Source: NCEH01 sp043195135 (GTDB taxonomy: Bacteria > Pseudomonadota > Alphaproteobacteria > Rhizobiales > Xanthobacteraceae). From it: a stretch of 64,000 nucleotides of DNA. Position 1 is the first letter of the stretch, and each line of letters starts with the position of its first letter. The notes under the pieces were generated by a model. It did not search any database. It was given only the letters and a program-made list of their open reading frames with translations, and was not told where the DNA came from. Positions 38,701-47,011 of the stretch are shown in pieces. A program made the position numbers and the translations under genes. Location of the stretch: assembly GCF_043195135.1 (NCBI RefSeq), contig NZ_JBAFWP010000012.1; one strand, 5' to 3'.

Positions 38701-39050
38701 GATTTACATCTGCTTGCGCGGCCCTGGGTCTTGCCCTTCCGCTGTCTTTTGCCGCTCCGGCCGTGCTGCCCGCCTTCGCGGCGCCGGCCGGCCTCGCCCT
38801 GACCACCGGATCGGTGGTCACCGATCCGTCGGGCGCCTTCATCAGCGTGCAGGTGGCCAACAGCGGCACCCTCATGCTGAGCCAGATCGTCGTGACCTGC
38901 GATTTCTTCTCCAAGAGCAAGAAGAAGCTCGGCACCTCGTCCACGACGTTGTTTTCCACCTTCCCCGGCCTCACCGGGTCGGATCAGGTGCGCCTGATGG
39001 GCGCCACCAGCGCCGCGTCGGCGACCTGCGCCATCACCAGCCCGAACTGA
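38697..39050 (+). CDS. Small predicted secreted protein inserted between trpB and trpA
   Basis: A 117-residue protein I do not recognise. It begins with a typical signal peptide (M-R-F-T-S then a hydrophobic Leu/Ala stretch, likely cleavage after A-F-A near residue 27). The mature part contains S-V-V-T-D-P-S-G-A-F, V-A-N-S-G-T-L and two cysteines (V-T-C-D-F and A-T-C-A-I) that could form one disulfide; it looks like a small beta-rich domain. Its start overlaps the trpB stop by ATGA, so it is coupled to trp translation, and trpA follows 67 bases later. A periplasmic role is inferred from the signal peptide only. Confidence 0.8.
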   Translation: MRFTSACAALGLALPLSFAAPAVLPAFAAPAGLALTTGSVVTDPSGAFISVQVANSGTLMLSQIVVTCDFFSKSKKKLGTSSTTLFSTFPGLTGSDQVRLMGATSAASATCAITSPN

Positions 39051-39117
39051 GCGGGTCTCACTTTCCCCGGCCGCGCGCGGCCGGCCCCTTTCGCGGGGGA
39101 CGAACAAAAGACGCATC

Positions 39118-39957
39118 ATGACCACCCGCATCACCGCCCGTTTCGACACCCTCGCCGCCGAACGCCGTCCCGGCCTCGTCACCTTCATCACGGCGGGCGA
39201 TCCCGATGCCGCGACCTCATTGGCGATCCTGAAGGCCCTGCCCGCGGCCGGCGCCGACGTGATCGAGCTGGGCGTGCCGTTCACCGATCCCATGGCGGAC
39301 GGCCCGGCGATCCAGGCCGCCGGCCTGCGTGCGCTCAAGGGCGGGCAGACGCTGGCGAAGACGCTGGCCATGGTGCGCGCCTTCCGCGAGGGCGACGGCG
39401 CGACGCCGATCGTGCTGATGGGCTATTACAACCCGATCTATATTTATGGCGTCCCGCGCTTCCTGGCGGATGCGAAGGACGCCGGCGTGGACGGCCTGAT
39501 CGTCGTCGATCTGCCGCCCGAGGAAGACGACGAACTGTGCCTGCCCGCGCTCGCGGCCGGCCTCGATTTCATCCGCCTCGCCACGCCGACCACGGACGAC
39601 AAGCGCCTGCCGTCGGTGCTCGCCCATACGGCGGGCTTTGTCTATTACGTCTCGATCACCGGCATCACCGGCTCCGCGACGCCCGACGCCGATCTGGTTT
39701 CGGCTGCCGTCGCGCGCATCAAGGGACACACCGACCTGCCGGTGGCGGTGGGCTTCGGCGTGAAGACGCCGGCCCAGGCGGCGGCGATTGCAGCCGGCGC
39801 CGACGCCGTGGTGGTGGGCTCGGCCCTGGTGGATGTCGTGCGCACCTCGCTCGACGACGCGGGCGCCGCGACCGCGCAGACCGTTCCGGCCGTGGAAACC
39901 CTGGTGCGCGATCTCGCCGCCGCGGTGCGCGGCGTCGCCCGCCAGGCGGCCGAATAG
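39118..39957 (+). CDS. trpA: Tryptophan synthase alpha chain
   Basis: Cleaves indole-3-glycerol phosphate to indole, which passes to TrpB. The 279-residue TIM barrel has the catalytic Glu in V-I-E-L-G-V-P-F-T-D-P and the catalytic Asp in M-A-D-G-P-A-I-Q, then M-G-Y-Y-N-P-I-Y and the phosphate site G-F-G-V-K-T-P-A-Q-A. All active-site residues are present. The start ATG follows 67 bases after the small exported-protein gene. No terminator is obvious downstream, where a hydrolase gene starts 118 bases later on the same strand. Confidence 0.97.
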   Translation: MTTRITARFDTLAAERRPGLVTFITAGDPDAATSLAILKALPAAGADVIELGVPFTDPMADGPAIQAAGLRALKGGQTLAKTLAMVRAFREGDGATPIVLMGYYNPIYIYGVPRFLADAKDAGVDGLIVVDLPPEEDDELCLPALAAGLDFIRLATPTTDDKRLPSVLAHTAGFVYYVSITGITGSATPDADLVSAAVARIKGHTDLPVAVGFGVKTPAQAAAIAAGADAVVVGSALVDVVRTSLDDAGAATAQTVPAVETLVRDLAAAVRGVARQAAE

Positions 39958-40075
39958 GTCTCCCACGCCGGCCGCAGGCGCGTGCGGGCGGCGGGATCTT
40001 GGCGGTGTTGATCCGCCTCATGGCGGCGCGTGCCGGACGGTCGATGCTCCCTCCCGTTCTCATGGGAGGATGGAC

Positions 40076-41161
40076 ATGCCCCGCTCGCGCGTCACCCGCT
40101 TTATCGCCGCCTTGCTCGCCGGCTCGCTGCTGGCGGCACATCCCGCAGCCGCCTGCACCCGCGCGCTCTATGTCGGGGCCGATGGCCTCGTCATCACCGG
40201 CCGCTCGATGGATTGGGCGGAGGATATGCGCACCAATCTCTGGGCTTTTCCCAAAGGCATGGCGCGCGACGGCGCTGCCGGCCCGACGGCGCCGAAATGG
40301 GTCTCAAAATACGGCAGCCTGATCGCCTCGGGCTATGATGTGGGCACGGCGGACGGGATCAACGAGGCGGGGCTGGTGGTGAACCTGCTCTATCTCGATG
40401 AATCCGACTATGGCCACGACGCCGGCAAGCCGCCCATGTCGATCTCGCTCTGGGCGCAATATGTGCTCGACATGTTCGGCACCGTCTCCGAAGCGGTGGC
40501 GGCGCTGGAGGCGGAGCCGTTCCGCATCGTCGCTCCCGTGCTGCCGAACGGCGCCCCGGCGCAACTGCACCTCGCCCTTTCCGACGCCGATGGCGATTCC
40601 GCGATCCTCGAATATATCGGCGGCAAGCTCGTCGTTCACCACGGCAAGCAATATCAGGTGATGACCAATTCGCCGACCTTCGACCAGCAACTGGCGCTCA
40701 ACGCCTATTGGGAGGAGATCGGCGGGCTCACCTTCCTGCCGGGCACGAACCGCGCATCGGATCGCTTTGCCCGGGCCTCGTTCCTCATCCATGCGGTGCC
40801 CAAGCAGGCCGATCCGCGCTTCATTTCGGCGGTGCCGGGGCAGAGCTATGCCAATCAGGCGGCGCTCAGCGTGCTCGGGGTCATGCGCAGCGTGGGCGTG
40901 CCGCTCGGCATCACCACGCCGAACCAGCCGAACATTTCCTCCTCCCTCTGGCGCACCGTCGCGGACCAGAAGAACAAGGTCTATTTCTTCGATTCCTCCA
41001 CCAGCCCCAACGCGTTCTGGGTGCCGCTCGCCGACCTCGACCTGAAGGAGGGCGCGCCGGTGAAGAAACTGGTTCTGGAAGGCGGCAAGGTCTATTCCGG
41101 CAATGCGGCGGCGCGGTTCGAAGCCGCGACGCCCTTCACCTTCCTGCCGGCGAAGCCGTAA
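40076..41161 (+). CDS. Linear amide C-N hydrolase, penicillin V acylase / choloylglycine hydrolase family
   Basis: An Ntn hydrolase of the cholylglycine hydrolase superfamily. The 361-residue precursor has a signal peptide ending A-H-P-A-A-A followed by Cys27, which becomes the N-terminal nucleophile after cleavage; the next residues T-R-A-L-Y and the block S-M-D-W-A-E-D are family features. Gram-negative periplasmic members hydrolyse penicillin V and can degrade N-acyl-homoserine lactones, so quorum quenching is plausible but unproven here. GGAGG precedes the ATG at 40076 by six bases. Together with DUF3311-mctP it interrupts the usual trpA-accD neighbourhood. Confidence 0.88.
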   Translation: MPRSRVTRFIAALLAGSLLAAHPAAACTRALYVGADGLVITGRSMDWAEDMRTNLWAFPKGMARDGAAGPTAPKWVSKYGSLIASGYDVGTADGINEAGLVVNLLYLDESDYGHDAGKPPMSISLWAQYVLDMFGTVSEAVAALEAEPFRIVAPVLPNGAPAQLHLALSDADGDSAILEYIGGKLVVHHGKQYQVMTNSPTFDQQLALNAYWEEIGGLTFLPGTNRASDRFARASFLIHAVPKQADPRFISAVPGQSYANQAALSVLGVMRSVGVPLGITTPNQPNISSSLWRTVADQKNKVYFFDSSTSPNAFWVPLADLDLKEGAPVKKLVLEGGKVYSGNAAARFEAATPFTFLPAKP

Positions 41162-41256
41162 GGCGCGGGAAGCCACAAGGCGGGCCTCGGGCCGGGATCG
41201 CTCACCCGGCCCTTAAATCCGTCCCATGCTCCTGCGCCCGGTGCCGTGCGGCCGCC

Positions 41257-42744
41257 TCAAGCCCGCGCCGTCCGGCGCGGGGCAAGAAGATCGAGCAGCA
41301 CGGTGCCGAGCGCCGCCACCACCAGATTGGCGGCGAGCGCCAGCAGCCCGACATAGATCGTGTACGACTCGCTGCCGAGGATGACGCGATGCACCGGCAC
41401 CAGTCCGTCCGAGAAGACGATGAAGGAGCCGCCGCCGATCCCGACCACCCAGCCCGCCAGCAGCGCGCCGGCGCGGAACCAGCGGGTGAACAGGCCGAAC
41501 ACCACCGCCGGGAAGGTCTGGAGAATCCAGAGGCCGCCGAGCAATTGCAGGTCGATGGCGAACTTGGTCGGCAGGAAGATGATGCAGGCGAGCGCGCCCA
41601 CCTTCACTACCAGCGATACGATCTTGGCCACCTGCGCTTCGCCGGCATCGGTCACCGCCGGGTTCACATAGGCCTTCCACACATTGCGGGTGAACAGGTT
41701 TGAGGCGCCGATGGACATCACCGCCGCCGGCACCAGCGCGCCGATGCCGATGGCGGCGAAGGCGAAGCCGGCGAACCAGCTCGGGAACAGGGTCTTGAAC
41801 AGAACCGGCACCACATCCGTGGGGCTGGTCACCTTCACGCCCGCCGCGTGCGCCATGTAGCCGAGCAAAGCGATCAGGCCCAGCAGCACCGTATAGGCCG
41901 GCAGCAGGATCGCGTTCTTGCGGATGGTGTCCGCGCTTTGGGCCGCGAACACGCCGGTCAGGGTGTGGGGATACATGAAGGCGGCGAGCGCCGAGCCGAG
42001 CGCAAGCGTCGCGTAGGGCAGCATCTGCTGCGGCTGGAGCGTGAGGCCGGTGGCGCCGCCCTTGGCCGCAAAGGCGAGGTCCGCCGCGTGGAACACGGCG
42101 CCATAGCCGCCGAGCACCATCGGCACCAGCACCACCGCCACCAGCACGACCACATAGATCATGATGTCCTTGACGAAGGCGATCAGCGCCGGCGCGCGCA
42201 GGCCGGCCGAATAGGTATAGAGCGCGAGGATCAGGAAGGCGGCGATGATCGGGAATTCCCCGGTCAGCCCCATGGCCGAGATCACCGCCTGCATGCCCAC
42301 CAGCTGAAGCGCGATGTAGGGCATGGTCGCGATGAGCCCGGTGAGCGCGACCACCAGTTCCAGCGCCCGGCTGCCATACATGCCGTGCACCACGTCCGCC
42401 GCCGTCACATGGCCGCTGGCATGGGCCACCTTCCACAGCTTCGGCATGACGAGGAAAATGAAGGGATAGACGATGATCGTGTAGGGCAGGGCGAAGAAGC
42501 CGTAGGCCCCCACCGCATAGACCAGCGCCGGCACGGCGATGACGGTATAAGCGGTGTAGAAATCGCCGCCCACCAGGAACCAGGTGATCCACACCCCGAA
42601 CTGGCGGCCGCCGAGGCCCCATTCGTCGAGCTTGGCATGGTTGTCTGCCGCCTTCCAGCGCGAGGCGACGAAGCCCATCACGGTGACGAGCACAAAAAAG
42701 AACAGGAAGACCGACAGGGCGGTCCAATCGATGGCGCCGATCAT
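41257..42744 (-). CDS. mctP: Sodium:solute symporter, monocarboxylate permease (MctP-like)
   Basis: A 495-residue SSS-family transporter with about 13 membrane helices and the early block W-G-L-G-G-R-Q-F-G followed by W-F-L-V-G-G-D-F-Y-T-A-Y-T. The sequence and its coupling to a DUF3311 gene fit rhizobial MctP, which takes up lactate, pyruvate, propionate and alanine. That substrate range suits an organism with the ethylmalonyl-CoA pathway. Its ATG overlaps the DUF3311 stop (ATGA). It runs opposite to the flanking trp and acc genes. Acetate permease ActP is a related alternative. Confidence 0.85.
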   Translation of the reverse strand: MIGAIDWTALSVFLFFFVLVTVMGFVASRWKAADNHAKLDEWGLGGRQFGVWITWFLVGGDFYTAYTVIAVPALVYAVGAYGFFALPYTIIVYPFIFLVMPKLWKVAHASGHVTAADVVHGMYGSRALELVVALTGLIATMPYIALQLVGMQAVISAMGLTGEFPIIAAFLILALYTYSAGLRAPALIAFVKDIMIYVVVLVAVVLVPMVLGGYGAVFHAADLAFAAKGGATGLTLQPQQMLPYATLALGSALAAFMYPHTLTGVFAAQSADTIRKNAILLPAYTVLLGLIALLGYMAHAAGVKVTSPTDVVPVLFKTLFPSWFAGFAFAAIGIGALVPAAVMSIGASNLFTRNVWKAYVNPAVTDAGEAQVAKIVSLVVKVGALACIIFLPTKFAIDLQLLGGLWILQTFPAVVFGLFTRWFRAGALLAGWVVGIGGGSFIVFSDGLVPVHRVILGSESYTIYVGLLALAANLVVAALGTVLLDLLAPRRTARA

Positions 42745-42908
42745 TCCTTGGTCGCCTTATAAACCACATAGGTCAAAAGGGAGGTCAGCGGCACCCAGGC
42801 CAGCTGATACCAATAGAAGAACGGGAAGCCGAACAGCTCGGGCAGGCGTTCATTATAGAACGGCACCCACAGCAGCCCGAGGAAGGGCAAGAGCAGGAGG
42901 AGTCGCAC
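42741..42908 (-). CDS. DUF3311 family small membrane protein
   Basis: A 55-residue protein with two membrane helices and the DUF3311 core L-L-P-F-L-G-L-L-W-V-P-F-Y-N and F-F-Y-W-Y-Q-L-A-W-V. DUF3311 genes commonly precede SSS-family monocarboxylate permeases and are thought to be accessory subunits. I chose the GTG at 42908 because it directly precedes the conserved hydrophobic core, with GAAGG about ten bases upstream; an earlier GTG at 42965 would add 19 residues. The stop overlaps the start of mctP. Confidence 0.8.
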   Translation of the reverse strand: MRLLLLLPFLGLLWVPFYNERLPELFGFPFFYWYQLAWVPLTSLLTYVVYKATKE

Positions 42909-43169
42909 CCGGGGTAAACCTTCTGGATGACAATCGACGGGCCGCTTAAACCGTTTAGAAAGCACCGTCCAATCAAAAAATCGGGCGTATTTTCATTCCT
43001 TAACGGAATAGCGCCTCGCCGCCGTGGTTTCGCCACCATGGGCGCCCAAGCCCTGTCGCGAGATGACGCAAGGGTCGGCGGCGCTCGATTTGCGCAGCGC
43101 AGCGCGACCGCACTTCCGTTCCTGCCCGCTCGGTATTACATGGAGCGCGCCACAGCCGGAGCATTCTCC

Positions 43170-44063
43170 TTGAATTGGATTTCCAACGTCGTCCGCCCGA
43201 AGATCCGCGATTTCCTGGCGCGCCGGGATGTGCCGGAGAATCTGTGGGTGAAGTGCCCGGAAACCGGGCAGATGGTGTTCCACAAGGATCTGGAGGCCAA
43301 TCTCTATGTGATCCCGGGCTCCGGCTATCACATGCGCATGGACGCCACGAAGCGGCTGAAGGCCACCTTCGACGACGGTGCCTATGCGGAGGTCGCGCTT
43401 CCCGAGGTCACCATCGACCCGCTGAAGTTCCGCGACGAGCGCCGCTATGCCGACCGCCTCAAGGACGCCCGCACCAAGACCGGCATGCAGGATGCCGTGA
43501 AGGTCGCGACCGGCCTGCTGGAAGCCTTGCCGGTGACCATCGCGGTGCAGGATTTCGGATTCATGGGCGGTTCGCTCGGCATGGCCGCCGGCGAGGCGGT
43601 GGTGAAGGGGCTCCAGACGGCGGCTGAGAAGGGCACCCCCTTCATCATGTTCGCGGCTTCCGGCGGCGCGCGCATGCAGGAAGGCATTCTTTCCCTGATG
43701 CAGATGCCGCGCACCACGGTGGCGATCCAGGAATTGCGCGAGGCCAAGAAGCCTTACATCGTGGTCCTCACCAATCCGACCACCGGCGGCGTCACCGCCT
43801 CCTATGCCATGCTGGGTGACATCCAGATTGCCGAACCGGGCGCCCTCATTGGCTTTGCGGGTCCCCGCGTGATCGAGCAGACCATCCGCGAGAAGCTGCC
43901 GGACGGTTTCCAGCGGGCGGAATATCTGCGCGAGCACGGCATGATCGACATGGTGGTGCATCGCCACCAGATGCGCGAGACGCTGGGGCGCCTGTGCCGC
44001 ATCCTGGTGAAGGCGCCGGCCGTGCCGCCCAAGGGGCGTCTGCCGCGCCCCGCCGCAGCCTGA
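43170..44063 (+). CDS. accD: Acetyl-CoA carboxylase carboxyltransferase subunit beta
   Basis: Transfers the carboxyl group from biotin to acetyl-CoA, together with AccA, in the first step of fatty-acid synthesis. The 297 residues begin N-W-I-S-N-V-V-R-P-K-I as in other Hyphomicrobiales if the TTG at 43170 is used; an in-frame ATG at 43140 is the alternative. Catalytic blocks F-A-A-S-G-G-A-R-M-Q-E-G and T-N-P-T-T-G-G-V-T-A-S-Y are intact. The N-terminal zinc ribbon of E. coli AccD has lost three of its four cysteines (only K-C-P remains), which is common to this order. folC follows 53 bases later. Confidence 0.95.
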   Translation: MNWISNVVRPKIRDFLARRDVPENLWVKCPETGQMVFHKDLEANLYVIPGSGYHMRMDATKRLKATFDDGAYAEVALPEVTIDPLKFRDERRYADRLKDARTKTGMQDAVKVATGLLEALPVTIAVQDFGFMGGSLGMAAGEAVVKGLQTAAEKGTPFIMFAASGGARMQEGILSLMQMPRTTVAIQELREAKKPYIVVLTNPTTGGVTASYAMLGDIQIAEPGALIGFAGPRVIEQTIREKLPDGFQRAEYLREHGMIDMVVHRHQMRETLGRLCRILVKAPAVPPKGRLPRPAAA

Positions 44064-44116
44064 TGCCCACCCATCCATTGCGCCGCGCGGCCGAAGCCGC
44101 GCAGGGGTAGAAGACG

Positions 44117-45442
44117 ATGTCCCTCTCCCGCCCCGTCGGCGGACCCGACGCCATTCTGGAGCGCCTCGCGGCGCTCCATCCCCAGCGCATCGACTTGTCG
44201 CTGGACCGGGTCCACCGTCTGCTTGCCGCGCTCGACCATCCCGAACTGCGCCTGCCGCCCGTGATCCACGTGGCGGGCACCAATGGCAAGGGCTCCACCA
44301 TCGCCTTCCTGCGCGCGGCGTTGGAGGCGGCGGGCAAGCGCGTGCATGTCTATACCTCGCCCCATCTGGTGCGCTTCAACGAGCGCATCCGCCTCGCCGG
44401 CGCGCTGGTGGAGGATGCGGCCCTCTCGGACGCGCTCGACCGGGTGGAAGCGGCCAATGCCGGGGCGCCCATCACCCTGTTCGAGATCACGACGGCGGCC
44501 GCCTTCGTCCTGTTCGCCCAGGTGCCGGCGGACGTGCTGCTGCTGGAAGTCGGGCTCGGCGGGCGGCTCGACGCCACCAATGTGGTGGACGCGCCGCTGG
44601 CCAGCGTCATCACGCCGCTCTCCATCGACCATGTGGACTTCCTCGGCCCGACGCTGGAGCTGATCGCCGCCGAGAAGGCCGGCATCATCAAGCGCCGCGT
44701 GCCGGTCATTGTCGCCGGTCAGCCGGACGAGGCGCTGGCGGTGATTGAGCGCGCCGCCGCGCGCAAGCTCGCGCCCTTGTTCGCGCGGGGCCAGCAATGG
44801 ACCATGCACGAGGAGGCGGGGCGGCTCGTCTATGCCGACGAGGCGGGCCTCCTCGATTTGCCGCGTCCGCGCCTCATGGGCGCCCACCAGATCGACAATG
44901 CCGGGCTTGCGGTGGCGACCTTGCGGGCGCTGCCGCAATTGGGCGTGACCGCCGCCGCCATCGAGGCCGGTCTGCGTGCGGCCGAGTGGCCGGCGCGGCT
45001 CCAGCGCCTTGCGCCCGGTCCCCTGACCGCGCGGGCGCCGGCGGACGTGGAAGTGTGGCTCGACGGCGGGCACAACGCCGCCGGCGGCGCCGCGCTTGCC
45101 ACTGCCTTGGCGGAACTCGAAGAGCGCTATGCGCGCCCCCTGGTGATGATCGTCGGCATGCTGGGGTCCAAGGATGTGACGGCGTTCCTGGCCCCGTTCG
45201 CGGGCCTCGCGCGCGAGATCATCGCGGTTCCCGTGCCCGGCGAGCACAAGGGCCTGTCCCCCGAGGAGGTGGCCGCGGCCGCCGCCGCGCTCGGCATGTC
45301 CGGCTCGGTGGCGCGCGATGTGGGGGCGGCGCTGGATGGGCTCTCCACCTTTCCCCTCGTGCCGCCGCCCCGGGTGCTGATCGCCGGCTCGCTCTATCTG
45401 GCGGGTGCGGTGCTGCAGGAAAACGGCGCCGCCTTGCTCTGA
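44117..45442 (+). CDS. folC: Bifunctional folylpolyglutamate synthase/dihydrofolate synthase
   Basis: Adds glutamate to dihydropteroate and extends folate polyglutamate tails. The 441 residues show the Mur-ligase P-loop H-V-A-G-T-N-G-K-G-S-T (about residue 52), the folate loop S-P-H-L-V-R-F-N-E-R-I-R, E-V-G-L-G-G-R-L-D-A-T-N and the C-terminal domain with H-N-A-A-G-G-A. The length is normal. Proximity to accD on the same strand, 53 bases apart, reproduces the conserved accD-folC pair of Alphaproteobacteria. Confidence 0.95.
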   Translation: MSLSRPVGGPDAILERLAALHPQRIDLSLDRVHRLLAALDHPELRLPPVIHVAGTNGKGSTIAFLRAALEAAGKRVHVYTSPHLVRFNERIRLAGALVEDAALSDALDRVEAANAGAPITLFEITTAAAFVLFAQVPADVLLLEVGLGGRLDATNVVDAPLASVITPLSIDHVDFLGPTLELIAAEKAGIIKRRVPVIVAGQPDEALAVIERAAARKLAPLFARGQQWTMHEEAGRLVYADEAGLLDLPRPRLMGAHQIDNAGLAVATLRALPQLGVTAAAIEAGLRAAEWPARLQRLAPGPLTARAPADVEVWLDGGHNAAGGAALATALAELEERYARPLVMIVGMLGSKDVTAFLAPFAGLAREIIAVPVPGEHKGLSPEEVAAAAAALGMSGSVARDVGAALDGLSTFPLVPPPRVLIAGSLYLAGAVLQENGAALL

Positions 45443-45473
45443 AGGATCCCGCGCGCCGCGCCGCGACGTGCGG

Positions 45474-45716
45474 TCAGCCGGAGGTCGCATCCTCGTTCGG
45501 CCGATGGGGATCGGGCAGGGCGCCGGTGCCGGGTGTCTTGGCGGGATCGGTCAGGGCCGGGTCCGCATGGGGGCCTGCCGCCGGCTTGGCGTGGGGGCCT
45601 GCGGCCGGCTTGGCGGCGGCCTTGCCGGCGGGCTTCGACGGGGGCGGGTTGTTTCCGCTGGCGCCCGTGCCGGGCTTGCTCTCGTCGCGGGCGGGGTCTC
45701 GCGGTGACGCGGGCAT
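45474..45716 (-). CDS. Small disordered Pro/Ala-rich protein
   Basis: An 80-residue protein without hydrophobic segments. It starts M-P-A-S-P-R-D-P-A-R-D-E-S-K-P-G-T-G, contains a near repeat K-P-A-A-G-P-H-A twice and ends P-N-E-D-A-T-S-G. A strong ribosome site (GAGGAG eight bases upstream of the ATG at 45716) supports translation, although composition alone would be suspicious. It lies between folC and accA on the opposite strand. I do not recognise a family; proteins of this sort in the order are annotated hypothetical. Confidence 0.6.
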   Translation of the reverse strand: MPASPRDPARDESKPGTGASGNNPPPSKPAGKAAAKPAAGPHAKPAAGPHADPALTDPAKTPGTGALPDPHRPNEDATSG

Positions 45717-45883
45717 GCGGGGTTCTCCTCTGTAATCCATTGGGATATAACGCGGGCGGACACATCCGGTTGCCTCGGCGGCAGGCGCACCTTGACTTAC
45801 CGCGCCGCGAAGAGCAGCTTCCGGCCGCGCCATGAGGTGCCGGACGGTTCCGTCCACTCGTTCCCCAAAACCCACGGACAGGC

Positions 45884-46834
45884 ATGCGCAGCTATTTGGA
45901 CTTCGAGAAGCCGGTGGCCGAGCTCGAGGCGAAGGTGGAAGAACTGCGGGCACTTTCGAGCGGGGACGGCGTCGCCATTGCCGACGACGTGACGCGCCTT
46001 GAGGCCAAGGCCGCGGATGCCCTGGCGCAGCTCTATTCCACCCTCACCCCCTGGCAGAAGACCCTCGTGGCGCGCCATCCCGCGCGGCCGCATTTCGGCG
46101 ATTTCGCCAAGGGCCTGTTCGACGAATTCACCCCCATGGCGGGGGATCGCAAGTATGGCGAGGACGAAGCCATCATCGGCGGCTTCGCGCGCTTCCGGGG
46201 CGAGCCCGTGTGCGTGATCGGCCATGAGAAGGGCTCCACCACGGAAACCCGCATCCGTCACAATTTCGGCATGGCGCGGCCCGAGGGCTATCGCAAGGCC
46301 GCGCGCCTGATGGAGCTGGCGGACCGCTTCAACCTGCCCATGATCGCGCTGGTGGATACCGCCGGCGCCTATCCCGGCATCGGCGCCGAGGAGCGCGGGC
46401 AGGCCGAGGCTATTGCCCGGTCCACCGACGCCTGCCTCGCGCTCGGCGCGCCCAATGTGGCGGTGGTGATCGGCGAGGGGGGCTCCGGCGGCGCCATCGC
46501 CATCGCCACGGCCAACACCGTCTTGATGCTGGAGCACGCCATCTACAGCGTGATCTCGCCCGAGGGCGCGGCCTCCATCCTGTGGCGCGACACCGCCAAG
46601 GCGCAGGAGGCGGCGACCAACATGAAGATCACCGCCCAGGACCTGGTGCGTTTCGGCGTCGTCGATTCGATCATCAAGGAGCCCACCGGCGGCGCCCATC
46701 GCGACCCCAAGGCCGCCATCGCCGCGACCGGGGATGCCATCGCCGAGGCGCTGAGCGGCATGGCCGGGATGGATGCGACTGCGGTGCGGAAGGCGCGGCG
46801 CGCCAAGTTCCTGGCGATCGGCCGCACGCTCTAG
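45884..46834 (+). CDS. accA: Acetyl-CoA carboxylase carboxyltransferase subunit alpha
   Basis: The partner of AccD in the carboxyltransferase that makes malonyl-CoA. The 316 residues start M-R-S-Y-L-D-F-E-K-P, the family N-terminus, and include G-H-E-K-G-S-T-T-E-T-R, D-T-A-G-A-Y-P-G-I-G-A-E-E-R-G-Q-A-E and G-E-G-G-S-G-G-A-I-A-I, which form the biotin and CoA sites. No zinc site is expected in this subunit. It lies 1.8 kb downstream of accD, separated by folC and the small minus-strand gene. Confidence 0.96.
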   Translation: MRSYLDFEKPVAELEAKVEELRALSSGDGVAIADDVTRLEAKAADALAQLYSTLTPWQKTLVARHPARPHFGDFAKGLFDEFTPMAGDRKYGEDEAIIGGFARFRGEPVCVIGHEKGSTTETRIRHNFGMARPEGYRKAARLMELADRFNLPMIALVDTAGAYPGIGAEERGQAEAIARSTDACLALGAPNVAVVIGEGGSGGAIAIATANTVLMLEHAIYSVISPEGAASILWRDTAKAQEAATNMKITAQDLVRFGVVDSIIKEPTGGAHRDPKAAIAATGDAIAEALSGMAGMDATAVRKARRAKFLAIGRTL

Positions 46835-47011
46835 AGGTGGACACCGGCCGCTTTGTCTGGAACCATCTCATATTGGCCGCAATTCGCCGGTCTTGTGCGG
46901 CTAAGGGGCGCTAATTTATCGCTTTTTCGCCATCTTATGGTAACGCGCCGTCAAGGGTGGACCTTGCATCATGGCTCTTAGTGCGCCCGAAACGGACCTT
47001 GGAGTTCTGCG

